A stretch of DNA of 61,705 nucleotides from Burkholderiales bacterium (GTDB lineage Bacteria > Pseudomonadota > Gammaproteobacteria > Burkholderiales > Burkholderiaceae_C): assembly GCA_016195825.1 (NCBI GenBank), contig JACPYV010000137.1, positions 1 to 61,705 of the forward strand, written 5' to 3'. The position numbers and the translations under genes are program-made. This document shows, one piece after another, positions 23,295 through 37,100 of this stretch (its first letter is position 1; each line of letters starts with the position of its first letter). Under the pieces are notes generated by a model. That model saw nothing but the letters and a program-made list of their open reading frames with translations, did no database searches and was not told the DNA's origin.

Positions 23295-25469
23295 ATGAGT
23301 CAGCCCGTTCACTCCATCGCCCGCCAGGTGTCGTTGACAGGCGCTGCCGCCGTCGCGGCCGTGCTGCTGGGCGTCAGCCTCATCGTCGGTACGCTGCTCA
23401 AGCGCTCTGCGAATGACCAGGTGCAGACCTGGGTGGGCGACAAGGCCGAGTCCCTCGTCGACGCCATGCAGGCGATGGACGACGTCGCGGCCAAGCAGAT
23501 CCAGCGCAGCTTCGGCTCCTTCCGCCAGGAGTTCGGCCCCAGCTTCACGCTGGACGAGGCCACCGGCGAACTGCGCGACTGGGGCCCCAAGCTCAACGGC
23601 AATTTCACCCAGGTCGACAAGTTCGCGGCCGTCAACGGCGGCGTGGCCACCGTCTTCGCTGCCAAGGGCGAGGATTTCGAGCGCATCACGACCTCGCTGA
23701 AGAACGAGAAGGGCGAACGTGCCATGGGCACGATGCTGGACAAGCAGGGTGCGGCCTACGCGTCCGTCAAGGCCGGCAAGCCCTTCACGGGCCGCGCGCT
23801 GCTGTTTGGCCGCGCCTACATGACGCACTACGAGCCGATCAAGAGCGACGCCGGCAAGGTCGTCGGCATCCTCTTCGTCGGCTACGACCTCGACGCCTTC
23901 GAGCAGGCCATGGACCGCATGGCCAGCAGCGCCAAGTTCTTCGAGCACGGCGGCACCTACATCGTCGCGATGCCCAAGGACCCGTCCAAGGCCCAGCTCG
24001 CCGCGCACCCCTCCGCCAAGGGCAAGCTGCTCGCCAGCGTCGCGCCAGGCTTCGAGAAGCTGCTGGCCGAGCAGAAGGAAAGCGCGGTTGTGCTGGACGA
24101 CGTGCCGGACGTGCTGGGCAACGGCCTCTCCGACAACTTCGCCGTCGCTCGCAAGAGCGACAAGACCGGCTACTGGGTCGTCGCCCAGGTCTCGCGCGGC
24201 GAGGCCCAGGCGGCCGGCCGCAGCACGCTGTGGTTCTTCTGGGGCGCGCTGGCGCTCACGGCGGTGGGCCTGGGCTTCGGCCTGATGTGGATGATGCGCC
24301 GCTGGGTGGCGCAGCCGCTGGCGTCACTGCAGAAGGCGGTCGGCGCGATTGCCGAGGGCGACCTGAGCCAGTCGGTCAGCAGCAACCGCAACGACGAGAT
24401 CGGCTCGCTGATCCAGGACACCGAGCGCATGCGCGAGCGCCTGGCGTCCACCATTGGCACCGTGCGCAACTCGGTCGACAGCATCGGCACCGCCAGCACC
24501 GAGATCGCCACCGGCAACCTGGACCTGAGCCAGCGCACCGAACAGACCGCCAGCAATCTGCAGAACGCCGCCTCCTCCATGAGCGAGCTCACCGGCACCG
24601 TGCGCCAGACGGCTGACTCGGCCCGCACGGCCAACCAACTGGTGCAGTCCGCCGTCGCGGCAGCAACGCGTGGCGGCGAGGTGGTGGGCCAGGTCGTCAC
24701 GACGATGGACGACATCAACACGGCCAGCAAGAAGATCGCCGACATCATCGGCACCATCGACGGCATCGCCTTCCAGACCAACATCCTGGCGCTGAATGCG
24801 GCCGTGGAGGCCGCGCGGGCCGGCGAGCAGGGCCGCGGTTTCGCGGTCGTGGCCGGCGAGGTGCGCTCCCTGGCCGGGCGCAGCGCCGACGCGGCCAAGG
24901 AGATCAAGACCCTGATCGGCAACAGCGTCGAGCGCGTCGAGAACGGCGCCCGCCTGGTGCAGGCGGCGGGCACGACCATGGGCGAGATCGTCTCCAGCGT
25001 GCAGCGTGTGCAGGACATCATTGGCGAGATCAGTTCAGCCGCCACGGAGCAAAGCGAAGGCATCGCGTCGGTCAACATGTCCGTCGTGCAGTTGGACCAA
25101 ATGACGCAGCAGAACGCGGCACTTGTGGAAGAGTCTGCCGCGGCAGCGGAGAGTCTCAAGGAGCAGGCACAGCGCCTGGTCGAAGCCATCGCGGTGTTCC
25201 GCGTCGCGGGCAGCGACTCACATCGCGCCCCGGCGCCCCGCCCGGCACACCATCCGGCACCTCACCCGGCATCACCCAAACTTGCCACCCCGGTGACGGC
25301 GCCCAGGCCGGCATCGACCGCCAAGGCCGCACCATCGCCCCGCCCTGCTCCGCCGGCCAAGCCGGCCGTGAAGGCGGCGGGCAAACCTGCCCCGGCGCCC
25401 GTCACGGCCCCCATGCCGGCGCCGCCACCGGCACCCGCCGCCCAGGAAGGCGACTGGGAAACCTTCTAA
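23295..25469 (+). CDS. Methyl-accepting chemotaxis protein with Cache sensor and C-terminal DWETF
   Basis: 724 residues from the ATG at 23295 (GGAGAG at 23283-23288). Transmembrane helix 1 is about 12-33. A single-Cache-type periplasmic domain runs to about 300, followed by helix 2 (about 313-335), HAMP, and a signalling domain whose tip [20 protein letters not shown] continues [21 protein letters not shown] Pro/Ala-rich linker of about 75 residues ends in EGDWETF. The final pentapeptide DWETF matches the CheR/CheB tether (NWETF in E. coli), although no cheR or cheB lies in the window. It is the last gene of the cluster, followed by a strong terminator. The ligand is unknown. Confidence 0.93.
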   Translation: MSQPVHSIARQVSLTGAAAVAAVLLGVSLIVGTLLKRSANDQVQTWVGDKAESLVDAMQAMDDVAAKQIQRSFGSFRQEFGPSFTLDEATGELRDWGPKLNGNFTQVDKFAAVNGGVATVFAAKGEDFERITTSLKNEKGERAMGTMLDKQGAAYASVKAGKPFTGRALLFGRAYMTHYEPIKSDAGKVVGILFVGYDLDAFEQAMDRMASSAKFFEHGGTYIVAMPKDPSKAQLAAHPSAKGKLLASVAPGFEKLLAEQKESAVVLDDVPDVLGNGLSDNFAVARKSDKTGYWVVAQVSRGEAQAAGRSTLWFFWGALALTAVGLGFGLMWMMRRWVAQPLASLQKAVGAIAEGDLSQSVSSNRNDEIGSLIQDTERMRERLASTIGTVRNSVDSIGTASTEIATGNLDLSQRTEQTASNLQNAASSMSELTGTVRQTADSARTANQLVQSAVAAATRGGEVVGQVVTTMDDINTASKKIADIIGTIDGIAFQTNILALNAAVEAARAGEQGRGFAVVAGEVRSLAGRSADAAKEIKTLIGNSVERVENGARLVQAAGTTMGEIVSSVQRVQDIIGEISSAATEQSEGIASVNMSVVQLDQMTQQNAALVEESAAAAESLKEQAQRLVEAIAVFRVAGSDSHRAPAPRPAHHPAPHPASPKLATPVTAPRPASTAKAAPSPRPAPPAKPAVKAAGKPAPAPVTAPMPAPPPAPAAQEGDWETF

Positions 25470-25471
25470 CG

Positions 25472-25499
25472 AACAAGGCCCGCTATCGCGGGCCTTGTT
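25472..25499 (+). terminator. Terminator hairpin after the chemotaxis cluster
   Basis: A perfect 12-bp stem (AACAAGGCCCGC at 25472-25483 with GCGGGCCTTGTT at 25488-25499) and a TATC loop lie 2 bp after the receptor stop codon. The T-run is weak (TTG), so it may also work for traffic from the other strand. Confidence 0.8.
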
Positions 25500-25710
25500 G
25501 CGTCGGGGGGGGTGGGGCGCCGCAGAAGAACCAAGGTTGTAACCGCGGCGGGTCCTCGGTCGAGATGCTGCCGAATGTGTAGGGCGGATATGGCAGTACG
25601 CCGGGCAAGAGTTGGGTGAGCCGCGGCACGCTGATGCGGAGCGCCATAACGCAGGCCTCGTCCGTCGAACTCAGAGTCAAGCCTATACGGGATGACTTCC
25701 TTAGTTACCC

Positions 25711-26204
25711 ATGGCCACATTGCATGGCGTGCATGGAACCTGCATCACGCACGCGAAGAACATCCTAGACAAGGGCGTGGAGGCACAGCCAAACGGAGGG
25801 CGCGCTGGAAGCGGCTTCTACCTGTGGGCCTTTGCCACGGAAGGCGGCCGCAAGCGAGCATGGCAACTTGCGGATGATTGGCATGCCGACTGGCTTCGAA
25901 AGGGGCATTTCGGCGGATGCGCCGAACAAGGATGTGCAATCCTGACGTTCGAACTTGAGATAGACCTCCGGGCCTATCTGAATCTGAATCAAGCCCGGCA
26001 CCATGAGCGCTTGGCTGAGAATCACTCAAGAATGCCGGACCTGCCTGTGTACAAAGTCTTTGACGAGTACATCGAGAGCCAGTCTGTTTTCCGTCAGGGC
26101 CAGGGAGGCCCCCCCCATTGGCCGTCATCGAAGCCATGGTCCCTTACCCGGAGTCTACAAAACGAGCTGGGGGCAGGCTCTTGAAACCCGGCGCAGACGC
26201 CTAA
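25711..26204 (+). pseudogene. Frameshifted unknown protein with an HGT motif, possible ADP-ribosyltransferase fold
   Basis: The frame from the ATG at 25711 encodes MATLHGVHGTCITHAKNILDK followed by GRAGSGFYLWAF and a soluble alpha/beta region up to about residue 133. The HGT near the N-terminus with a later GxGFYL recalls ADP-ribosyltransferase/PARP-like proteins (HGT, then GxGxYxS/L), but the resemblance is loose. At a run of eight C (26109-26116) the frame ends in low-quality sequence. The next frame instead reads LAVIEAMVPYPESTKRAGG to a TAA at 26202-26204, which looks like the true C-terminus. One missing C, real or an assembly error, would explain it. Confidence 0.5.
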
Positions 26205-26276
26205 ATTGTGCTACCGGAGGGTTTTCCCTGCCTGACGGTTGTTGATGTCTGGCCCAAAAACCTTCAGAGGTAACAC

Positions 26277-26450
26277 ATGGATGAAATTTTTGACCTGGCT
26301 GCGGAAGAAGCTTTCATGGCGAAGCGCTACGCGGTGAGCAACGAGGAACTCGTGGCTCGCGTGCATGCTGCGGGCGACATGGGCGGAGCCACGCTGGTTG
26401 AACTTAGTGAGTTCATGGCCAGCCAGTCAGAGCTCCTCCAAGCTGCCTAA
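26277..26450 (+). CDS. Small hypothetical protein, 57 residues
   Basis: Starts MDEIFDLAAEEAFMAKRYAV and ends SQSELLQAA. The ATG at 26277 is preceded by AGAGG (26266-26270) and the gene is followed at once by a textbook terminator, which argues that it is real. Composition is acidic and helical, with no membrane segment and no Cys. It lies 72 bp after the frameshifted gene, so the pair could be co-transcribed; a partner or antitoxin role is only a guess from size and position. The family is not recognised. Confidence 0.65.
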   Translation: MDEIFDLAAEEAFMAKRYAVSNEELVARVHAAGDMGGATLVELSEFMASQSELLQAA

Positions 26451-26466
26451 CCCATCCTGATTTCCG

Positions 26467-26495
26467 AAGGGCCGCGATTGCGGCCCTTTTCTTTT
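26467..26495 (+). terminator. Rho-independent terminator
   Basis: Stem AAGGGCCGC (26467-26475) with GCGGCCCTT (26480-26488), loop GATT, followed by TTCTTTT. It closes the 57-residue gene. Confidence 0.92.
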
Positions 26496-26986
26496 GCAGA
26501 TGCGCCACGTCGTCGGGTCGACTCGGGAAGCTGGCGCTATGAGCCGGCGTTGAGCTTCTATCCGCGCCCTAGTCTCCTTGCCTGATGCGATTGGCTCCAG
26601 TTGGCGTGCTTTCGTCGGGATGCCAGCCCCGTGCGTAGAGGCTGCCACGGTAGGCCAAGCAGCAATCCGCCGACCGCTGGTGCCAACGGAGCATCATGGT
26701 CAGTCCAACGGCGGCAACGCCAGCCACCCGCAGCAAGTACCGCCTGCGAGCCGGGAGCAGCTCTGGGGGACGCGGCTGCGTGTCGTCGAGCCGGTCGGCG
26801 TGCCAATGGCGGCTCGCTGTCGGCGCGAGCAGCGTTCACACCGTGCGAAGGGTGCAGTCATAGAAGAAATCAAAGTCGCGCGGAACCCTGTACAGAGTCC
26901 GGCCCTCAATTTCTTTGACACGACAAGGGCTTAGCGCTCTTTCTGGTTCACCTGCGGCGTATCAACCGTCGGGGGGTTGAATCGCG
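26496..26986. other. Gap with one weak minus-strand open frame (26569-26835)
   Basis: The only frame that looks protein-like is on the minus strand at 26569-26835. After a Pro-rich start it reads RRRYLLRVAGVAAVGLTMML, then RWHQRSADCCLAYRGSLYAR, ending IRQGD and TAG. It resembles a small membrane-anchored protein. It lacks an ATG before the hydrophobic part (the nearest start, GTG at 26839, is in another frame), so it may be a decayed gene. Nothing else is visible. Confidence 0.3.
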
Positions 26987-29611
<2,625 letters not shown>

Positions 29612-29727
29612 TCCGGGGCTTCCTGGGAAATTGACGAAAAGGTCGGTGACAAAGAGGGGCGATTGTAGGGAGGGGGCTTTACCTGGCGCGGGTAGAGTGA
29701 CCACCAATTCGATTGGAGAGCACCCCG

Positions 29728-31212
<1,485 letters not shown>

Positions 31213-31512
31213 CCGCGGCCGGTTGGGTCAGGCCTTGGCCGCGGGCCGCTGCCGCGGCGCTGGCGAGCGCCCTGCTGCCAATGGCTCGACGGCCAGAGTT
31301 CAAGCCTGGTTCTCACATCGAGAAAGACGGCGTCCTCAAGGAAGACGATGAACGCCGGAACCGGCGCCAGACGCCTGCCCGCTGCGATCGCTTGCAGCTG
31401 AGAATCCGCGCCGAATCAGGCTTGGAAATGCCTTCCGGCACGGCAACGCGCACCTGAGCTCCGATCCGCAGCCCGGCACGGCTGGACGCAGTTCCATCCT
31501 GAAAGGCATTTC
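31213..31512. other. Intergenic region between gabD and the repeat-rich PEP-CTERM gene
   Basis: No gene. An inverted repeat (CGCGGCC at 31214-31220 with GGCCGCG at 31237-31243) lies just after the gabD stop and may slow transcription, but has no T-run. I see no convincing sigma-70 or sigma-54 promoter before 31513. Confidence 0.4.
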
Positions 31513-33156
31513 ATGACCGTCACCGACGACAGCACGCGGCTGCCGCGAATCACGCCTGCGCCGAGGCCGCGGATCTGGTTGCCGGCCATCGTCGCGTTCG
31601 CTGCCATTCCTGGTGCGGCCGTGGCATACAGCCCGCCGCCGCCCATACAGCCGTCCTGCAACCCCGGCAGCTGGAGTTCCAACGGACGAGTGCCCTGCAA
31701 CCTGGCTTCGGCAGGCTATTTCGTCGCGCAGACGGGAGCGACGAGTCAGACGCCCGCGCCGCTGGGCAGCTATGTCAGCGCCACGGGCGCCACGTCGGCA
31801 ACCCCAGCGCCGCTGGGACGCTATGTCGACACGATGGCCGCGGTCGCCGCCAAGCCGGCGCCCTTGGGCAGTTACGTGGATACGGTTGGAGCCTCCGCGC
31901 CAAAGCTTGCGCCACTGGGTCGCTACGTTGACACGACAGGCGCGTCGGCCGCCAAGCTCGCGCCGCTGGGAAGCTACGTCGACACCCTGGGCGCTTCCGC
32001 GGCGAAGCTTGCCCCGCTGGGCAAGTACGTCGACACCACCGGTGCGTCGGCGGCCAAGCTCGCGCCGCTGGGCCGCTACGTCGACACGGTCGGCGCGAGT
32101 GCCGCCAAGCTCGCACCGCTGGGCAGCTATGTGGACACGGTCGGGGCCTCCGCGGCCAAGCTGGCACCACTGGGCAGCTATGTCGACACCACTGGCGCCT
32201 CCGCTGCGAAACTGGCCCCGCTGGGCAAATATGTCGACACCACCGGCGCGTCGGCGGCCAAGCTCGCACCGCTGGGCCGCTACGTCGACACGGTCGGCGC
32301 GAGTGCCGCCAAACTGGCGCCGCTGGGCACCTATGTGGATACGGTCGGAGCCTCCGCCGTCAAGCTCGCTCCGCTTGGTGCCTATGTCGACACCACCGGG
32401 GCTGTGGCAGCGAAGCTGGCACCGATGGGCAGCTATGTCGATACGACCGGCGCCTCGGCGCCAAAGCTGGCACCGCTGGGCAGTTACGTCGATACGGTGG
32501 GCGCCACGGCGCCCAAGCTGGCGGCAGCCGGCTACTACGTCGATGCAATGGGGCAGACAGCCCCCCTGGCGGCGCCAGCTGGTCGGTTCGCAGCCGGCCT
32601 GGGCAGTTCGATGGCCTCGGCTTGCCCGACGGGCACGAACTCCTACGGCGCGGGCTCTGCTTGCCGGGTCGTCAACGAGGCCTACATGGGTGCGGGTGTG
32701 ACACCGCTCTTGGGGAGCACCTACGGCACCGGCGGCAGCCACGACCTGGGCAGCCTGGCGCCCGGCGACAGTTTTGCCTTCAACGTATCCAACACGAGCG
32801 CGCAGTCGGCCTCGACCGCCAGCCTGACGTCCCTGACCTTGCGGGGCTACACGCTGAGCAATCCGAACCTGTTCGACCTGGTGGGCTTTGTCGACGGCAA
32901 GCAGCTCGCCGCCGGGGGCGGTCTGGCCGCGCTGGCGCTGCATGCCAAGGCTGGTCTTCCGGCCGGGGCGTTTTCTTTCTCGCTCACGCTGGACACGGAC
33001 CAGTACGCCGACTTCGGCGCGGCCGGCAAGCAGTTCACCTATACCTTCACGGGCCTCAACCCCTCGGCCGTCCCTGAGCCGGGGTCGGCCGCGTTGCTTG
33101 TGCTGGGCGTTGGCGCGCTGGGCTTGCTGCGCCGGCGACGCGGTACTTGCCACTGA
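31513..33156 (+). CDS. Exported PEP-CTERM protein with 17-residue tandem repeats
   Basis: 547 residues. Long signal peptide (about 1-39, with IWLPAIVAFAAIPGAAVAYS after a polar start), then 17 tandem 17-residue repeats (residues 63-351), a Cys-containing segment (ACPTGTNSYGAGSACRV), a beta-rich domain, and a C-terminal sorting signal: VPEPGSAALLVLGVGALGLL followed by RRRRG. PEP-CTERM proteins are processed by an exosortase and go to the cell surface or extracellular matrix. No exosortase gene lies in the window. The repeats look like Cys-less relatives of the TNFR/GCC2-GCC3-type cysteine-rich repeat, since the following Cys segment keeps that pattern. Confidence 0.9.
   Translation: MTVTDDSTRLPRITPAPRPRIWLPAIVAFAAIPGAAVAYSPPPPIQPSCNPGSWSSNGRVPCNLASAGYFVAQTGATSQTPAPLGSYVSATGATSATPAPLGRYVDTMAAVAAKPAPLGSYVDTVGASAPKLAPLGRYVDTTGASAAKLAPLGSYVDTLGASAAKLAPLGKYVDTTGASAAKLAPLGRYVDTVGASAAKLAPLGSYVDTVGASAAKLAPLGSYVDTTGASAAKLAPLGKYVDTTGASAAKLAPLGRYVDTVGASAAKLAPLGTYVDTVGASAVKLAPLGAYVDTTGAVAAKLAPMGSYVDTTGASAPKLAPLGSYVDTVGATAPKLAAAGYYVDAMGQTAPLAAPAGRFAAGLGSSMASACPTGTNSYGAGSACRVVNEAYMGAGVTPLLGSTYGTGGSHDLGSLAPGDSFAFNVSNTSAQSASTASLTSLTLRGYTLSNPNLFDLVGFVDGKQLAAGGGLAALALHAKAGLPAGAFSFSLTLDTDQYADFGAAGKQFTYTFTGLNPSAVPEPGSAALLVLGVGALGLLRRRRGTCH
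31699..32565 (+). repeat. 17 tandem copies of a 51-bp (17-residue) repeat
   Basis: Consensus KLAPLGSYVDTTGASAA. Position 7 alternates among S, R, K, T and A, and position 12 among T, V, L and M. The centre copies are nearly identical in protein but differ in codons; the first two and last copies are degenerate (the last is KLAAAGYYVDAMGQTAP). A block of adjacent units with the same S/K/R order appears twice, suggesting higher-order duplication. Confidence 0.93.
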
Positions 33157-33171
33157 ACGGGTGCTTTGCAG

Positions 33172-33192
33172 GGCGGCGTCACCGACGCCGCC
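33172..33192 (+). terminator. Possible terminator hairpin after the repeat protein
   Basis: GGCGGCGTC (33172-33180) pairs with GACGCCGCC (33184-33192) around ACC, 16 bp after the stop. The stem is perfect but lacks a T-run, so it could act only with help or as an RNA 3' stabiliser. Confidence 0.45.
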
Positions 33193-33367
33193 GGCCCAGT
33201 TGAGTATGCGTGTGGCCAATTCACCTTGAATCATCCAAGAGCCGCGACCAGGATGGTCGCGCACCAAACAACGCACCAAGCTCCCGATCTTCTAGACTTG
33301 CTGGCGAAGCCCTATTCTGGACGCGAAGAGACATCGGATTGACGACGACGCGCTACCGACAGGTCCT

Positions 33368-33961
33368 ATGAGGGGCATGCGCCTTGAGCGCCGTCATGCC
33401 CTGTGGTTGCCCATCGTGGCGTTGCATGCATCGCTGCTCTTCTTGGCGGCGGGGGAACGTCAGCCCGAGCGCCATCCAACCGTAGCGACCGCCGTGCGTC
33501 TGATCTCGCTACCGCCGCAACGCATCGCACCGTCTCGGCCCTCCATCGCCGCACCGTCATCTGCCCCAGTCGCACGCAAAACGCAGGGCCATGGGCCTCC
33601 TCTTGCTCGTCTCGCTCCTCTCGCTCCTCCCGCTACAGCGATCTCATCCACTACAGCACCGATCGAAGCAGCCGCTGACGAAACGCCCGCGCTCCGCGAA
33701 CTTGCGCCCGACCCTTTGCTGCACAGCGACGCGACTCGACGCGCCATACGGGAGGCCACCCGCCAACCCCTGTTGTCGGAACGGGCGGCCTCCGCGTCAC
33801 AAGATCCGGGCCGCGAGAACACCCAGGCACGTCTGGGCCGCGAGATCCAGCAGGCCGGCACGACAGACTGCCTCAAGGGCGATTTCTTGGGTGGCGGCGC
33901 AGGCTTGCTGAGCCTGCCGTTTTGGGTGGTGGCCGAGGCCCGCGGCAAATGCAAACGCTGA
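33368..33961 (+). CDS. Hypothetical membrane-anchored protein
   Basis: 197 residues. A basic start and one hydrophobic segment (LWLPIVALHASLLFLA, about residues 12-28) indicate an inner-membrane anchor or signal sequence. A Pro/Ala/Arg-rich, probably extended, periplasmic region follows. A compact end, TTDCLKGDFLGGGAGLLSLP then WVVAEARGKCKR, has two Cys that could form a disulfide. The layout recalls TonB-type proteins (anchor, proline-rich spacer, small C-terminal domain), but the end is not a recognised TonB domain. The large receptor downstream is on the other strand. Function unknown. Confidence 0.6.
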   Translation: MRGMRLERRHALWLPIVALHASLLFLAAGERQPERHPTVATAVRLISLPPQRIAPSRPSIAAPSSAPVARKTQGHGPPLARLAPLAPPATAISSTTAPIEAAADETPALRELAPDPLLHSDATRRAIREATRQPLLSERAASASQDPGRENTQARLGREIQQAGTTDCLKGDFLGGGAGLLSLPFWVVAEARGKCKR

Positions 33962-34024
33962 TTCAGTGCAACTCAAGATGGATTGACCGGACGCATACCC
34001 AAGTGAGTCCATCCAGCCAGACAT

Positions 34025-34056
34025 AAAGAAAAAAAGGAGCCCTTGTGAGGCTCCTT
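34025..34056 (-). terminator. Terminator of the Oar-like receptor gene
   Basis: On the minus strand, GGAGCC-loop-GGCTCC is followed by a long T-rich run (TTTTTTTCTTT). It lies 100 bp after the receptor stop and also faces the end of the gene at 33368. Confidence 0.85.
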
Positions 34057-34155
34057 TGCTTTGGCGGGACCGATGAGGCGGCCCGCCAATCTTGCTCTGT
34101 GCTCAGCCCTTCGGCAGCCGTCGAACAGCGCGCAGGCGCTGTTCTCGGTGCGGCC

Positions 34156-37100
34156 TCAGAACTCGTAGCGTGCCGTGATCTGAGCGGCCCACTGCGACTC
34201 GCCCTTGACCTGGCGCTGCGTGTAGTCGTCCACCACCGGGTTGACCTGGTAGATGTACTTGCCGTTCGGGTCGAGGCCCACGTAGTTGACGAAGGTGCGA
34301 CGCTGACCACCGGCCGAGGCGAAGGCGATCTCGTTGATGCGGCCCCAACGGTTGTTCAGCAGGTTGCCGAAGTTCAGGATGTCCAGGGTCAGCACGCCCT
34401 TTTGCTTGGACGTGAAGCCCGGGATTTCCTGGCTCACGCGCACGTCGAAGCTGTTGGTGAAGGGCGAGAACGCGCTGTTGCGCTTGACCACGCCACCCTT
34501 GGCATCGCGCAGGGCCTTGTTGGCATCCACGATGCTCCAGAACAGGGTCTCGTTGGTCTTGTTCGTGGCGGTGTCGCCCAGGAAGACCACTTCACCCGAG
34601 CCGAAGCCCGTCGGCACGTACATCAGGTCGTTGCCCGAGACGCCGTCGCCGTTCAAGTCGTTGCGATAGGTCCAGCTGTAGGGCTTGCCCTTGCGGCCTT
34701 CATAGAACACGCCGACCGTCGTCTTGTACTTGCCGATCAGGGCCTGCGACCAGTTCAGGGACGCGTTGAAGCGGTCCTTCACCAGGTAGGCCGAGTTCGC
34801 ATCGACGTTCTCGTTCGGGTTGAACACCGAGCGCGCGTTGAAGTTGGAGTTGGACACCGACGAGGTCAGCGGGCTGACTTCCTTGGCCGACGTGCGGGTG
34901 TAGGCCACCTGCCAGTTCAGGCCCATCACCGGCTTGATGCTGCCCAGCGTGAAGGTGATGGCATCGCCACCGCCCTTGTTGGTGCCCGTGGCCAGCAACA
35001 CGTTGTTGTAGGCCGCGTTGGACAGCGCACGGTTGCGGTTGCCCGCGCTCGTGGCCGAGGTCGCGCACAGCGTGCCTGCCGTCGTCAAGGCGCTACCCGT
35101 GGCGCTCCAGCACTGCGAGCTCAAGCCGCCCGGCGTGTAGTACAGCTCACGACCATCCGTGCCCGTCTTGGTCGGCGCGCCCAGGTTCAGGTGCTGGTAG
35201 TAGACACCGTCCTTGACCTTGGTGTGCACCCACTCGGCACCCGCCACCATGTTCATCGGCAGCTCGGCGTCGAAGGCCAGGTTGAACTTCCAGACCGAAG
35301 GCTGGCTCAGCGACGCGTCGATCAGGTCGACGTTGGCCGCTGCGGCACCGAAGCCGGTGGTCGGTTGCTTGGTCGGATCCGGATTGAACGCGCCGTCCTT
35401 GGTCGTCGTGCCCAGCACGCAGTTCGCGAAACCGGTGACACCGCAACCCACGAAGCCCGTCGCCAGGCCCGTGTTGGAGAACGGGTTGGACATCCAGACG
35501 TTGGCCGCTGCGCCCTGGAACAGGCCGAAGCCGCCGCGGACCTGCTTCTTCTGGTTGGCCTTGCCGTCCAGCACGTAGTTGAACCACACGCGGGGCTGGG
35601 CCAGATCCTTGCCATCGGCGGTGACGGCGTTGTTCATGCCGAAGCCGCCGGCTGCACGGGTCACGAGGTTGCCGTTGACCGAGCCGACCACCGGCGCCGC
35701 GAGGACGGCCGTGTTCTGCGCAGGGGAGTCCGGCACCGAGGTGCGGTCATAGCGAACGCCAGCGCCCAGCGTCAGGCTGCTGTTGAGGGTCCAGGCGTCT
35801 TGCAGGAACAGGCCCGTGTTGGCGATGGACCACTTGGCGATGCCGTCGTCCAGCGTCTTGCCGGCCAGCGGAGTCTGAACCTGGAAGCCGTTGTAGCGGC
35901 CACGGGAGAAGTTCTCCAGCACGGCGGCCTCGACCAGGGCGCCGCTCAAGCCCGAGCACGTCACAGCGCCCGTCAGGCCGGCCGTGGTGTAGGTGCCCGC
36001 AGGGCCATTGATACAGGCAAAGGTGTAGTTGCCGTTGACGTTCTGGAAGAACGCGTTGTAGACCTTGTTGTTGCTGTAGTCAGCACCGACCTTGATCTCG
36101 TGGTCACCCAGCACCCAGTTGGCACCGAAGTAGCCGTCGACGGTCTTGGTGTCGAGGATGTTGAACTGGCGGCTGAGTTCGGTGCCGAAGTTCAGGAAGC
36201 GCGTACCGGTGTTGATGCCGGCGGGCGAACCGGCCGGAGCAGCACCGGAGAACGACAGGCCGATGGCCGGCAGCTTGCTGTTGTTGACCGGCTCGGCGTG
36301 GTAGTCGCGGTTGGACAGCTTCAGCTCGGTCGAGAAATTGGGCGTCCAGTCGGCAAACCACTGACCGACGACGGTCTCGATGGTCTTCTTCTGGTTCCAC
36401 CACCACGAGGTCAGGTTCAGGCCGGTGGCGCTGTACGTGCCGAAGTTGGTCTCGGCCTGGTCCGTCTTGGTGTAGCGGATGTTGGCGCGATGGTTCTCGT
36501 TGATGTTCCAGTCGACCTTGAGCAGCGTGTCCTTGACGGTGACCGGGGCCGGGCCGTTGGGCGTGCCGACGTCAATGCCGTACTTGGTCTTGGCGATGTT
36601 GGCGACCGCGTCGATGGTCGCCTGCGAGATCGCCACGTTGGTCAGCGGGCTGCCGACCGGGCCGAACTCGGGCTGAGCGCGGTTGCTCTTCATTTCTTCG
36701 TAGCTGGCGAAGAAGAAGAGCTTGTCCTTGATGATGGGGCCGCCCAGCGTCACGCCGGTGGTCTTTTCCGTGTAGGGCAGGAAGTCGAACTGCTGGCCGG
36801 TGACACGGTTGAAGCGGCGGCCGCTCATCTCGTCGTCACGGTAGACGTAATAGACGCTGCCCTTGAACTCGTTCGTGCCCGACTTGGTCACGGCGTTGAT
36901 GTTGGCGCCGGTGTAGCCCTGCTGGGTGACGTCGTAGTTCGAGATGTTGACCTGCACCGACTGGATGGCGTCGATGGAGATCGGCTGCTTGATCGTCGGG
37001 AGGTTGTTGGACTCCAGGCCGAAGGTGTCGTTGATCTTGACGCCGTCGACGGTGATCGAGTTGTAGCGCGAGTTCTGGCCGCCGGCCGAGATCTCGCCGC

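Noticed and set aside
31400..31512. Sigma-54 promoter before the repeat-rich PEP-CTERM gene
   Set aside because: GG and GC elements occur but the distance between them is off by one in each candidate.
31336..33279. 647-codon minus-strand frame with regular repeats
   Set aside because: The repeats are the reverse of the 51-bp units of the PEP-CTERM gene, which has a signal peptide and sorting signal.
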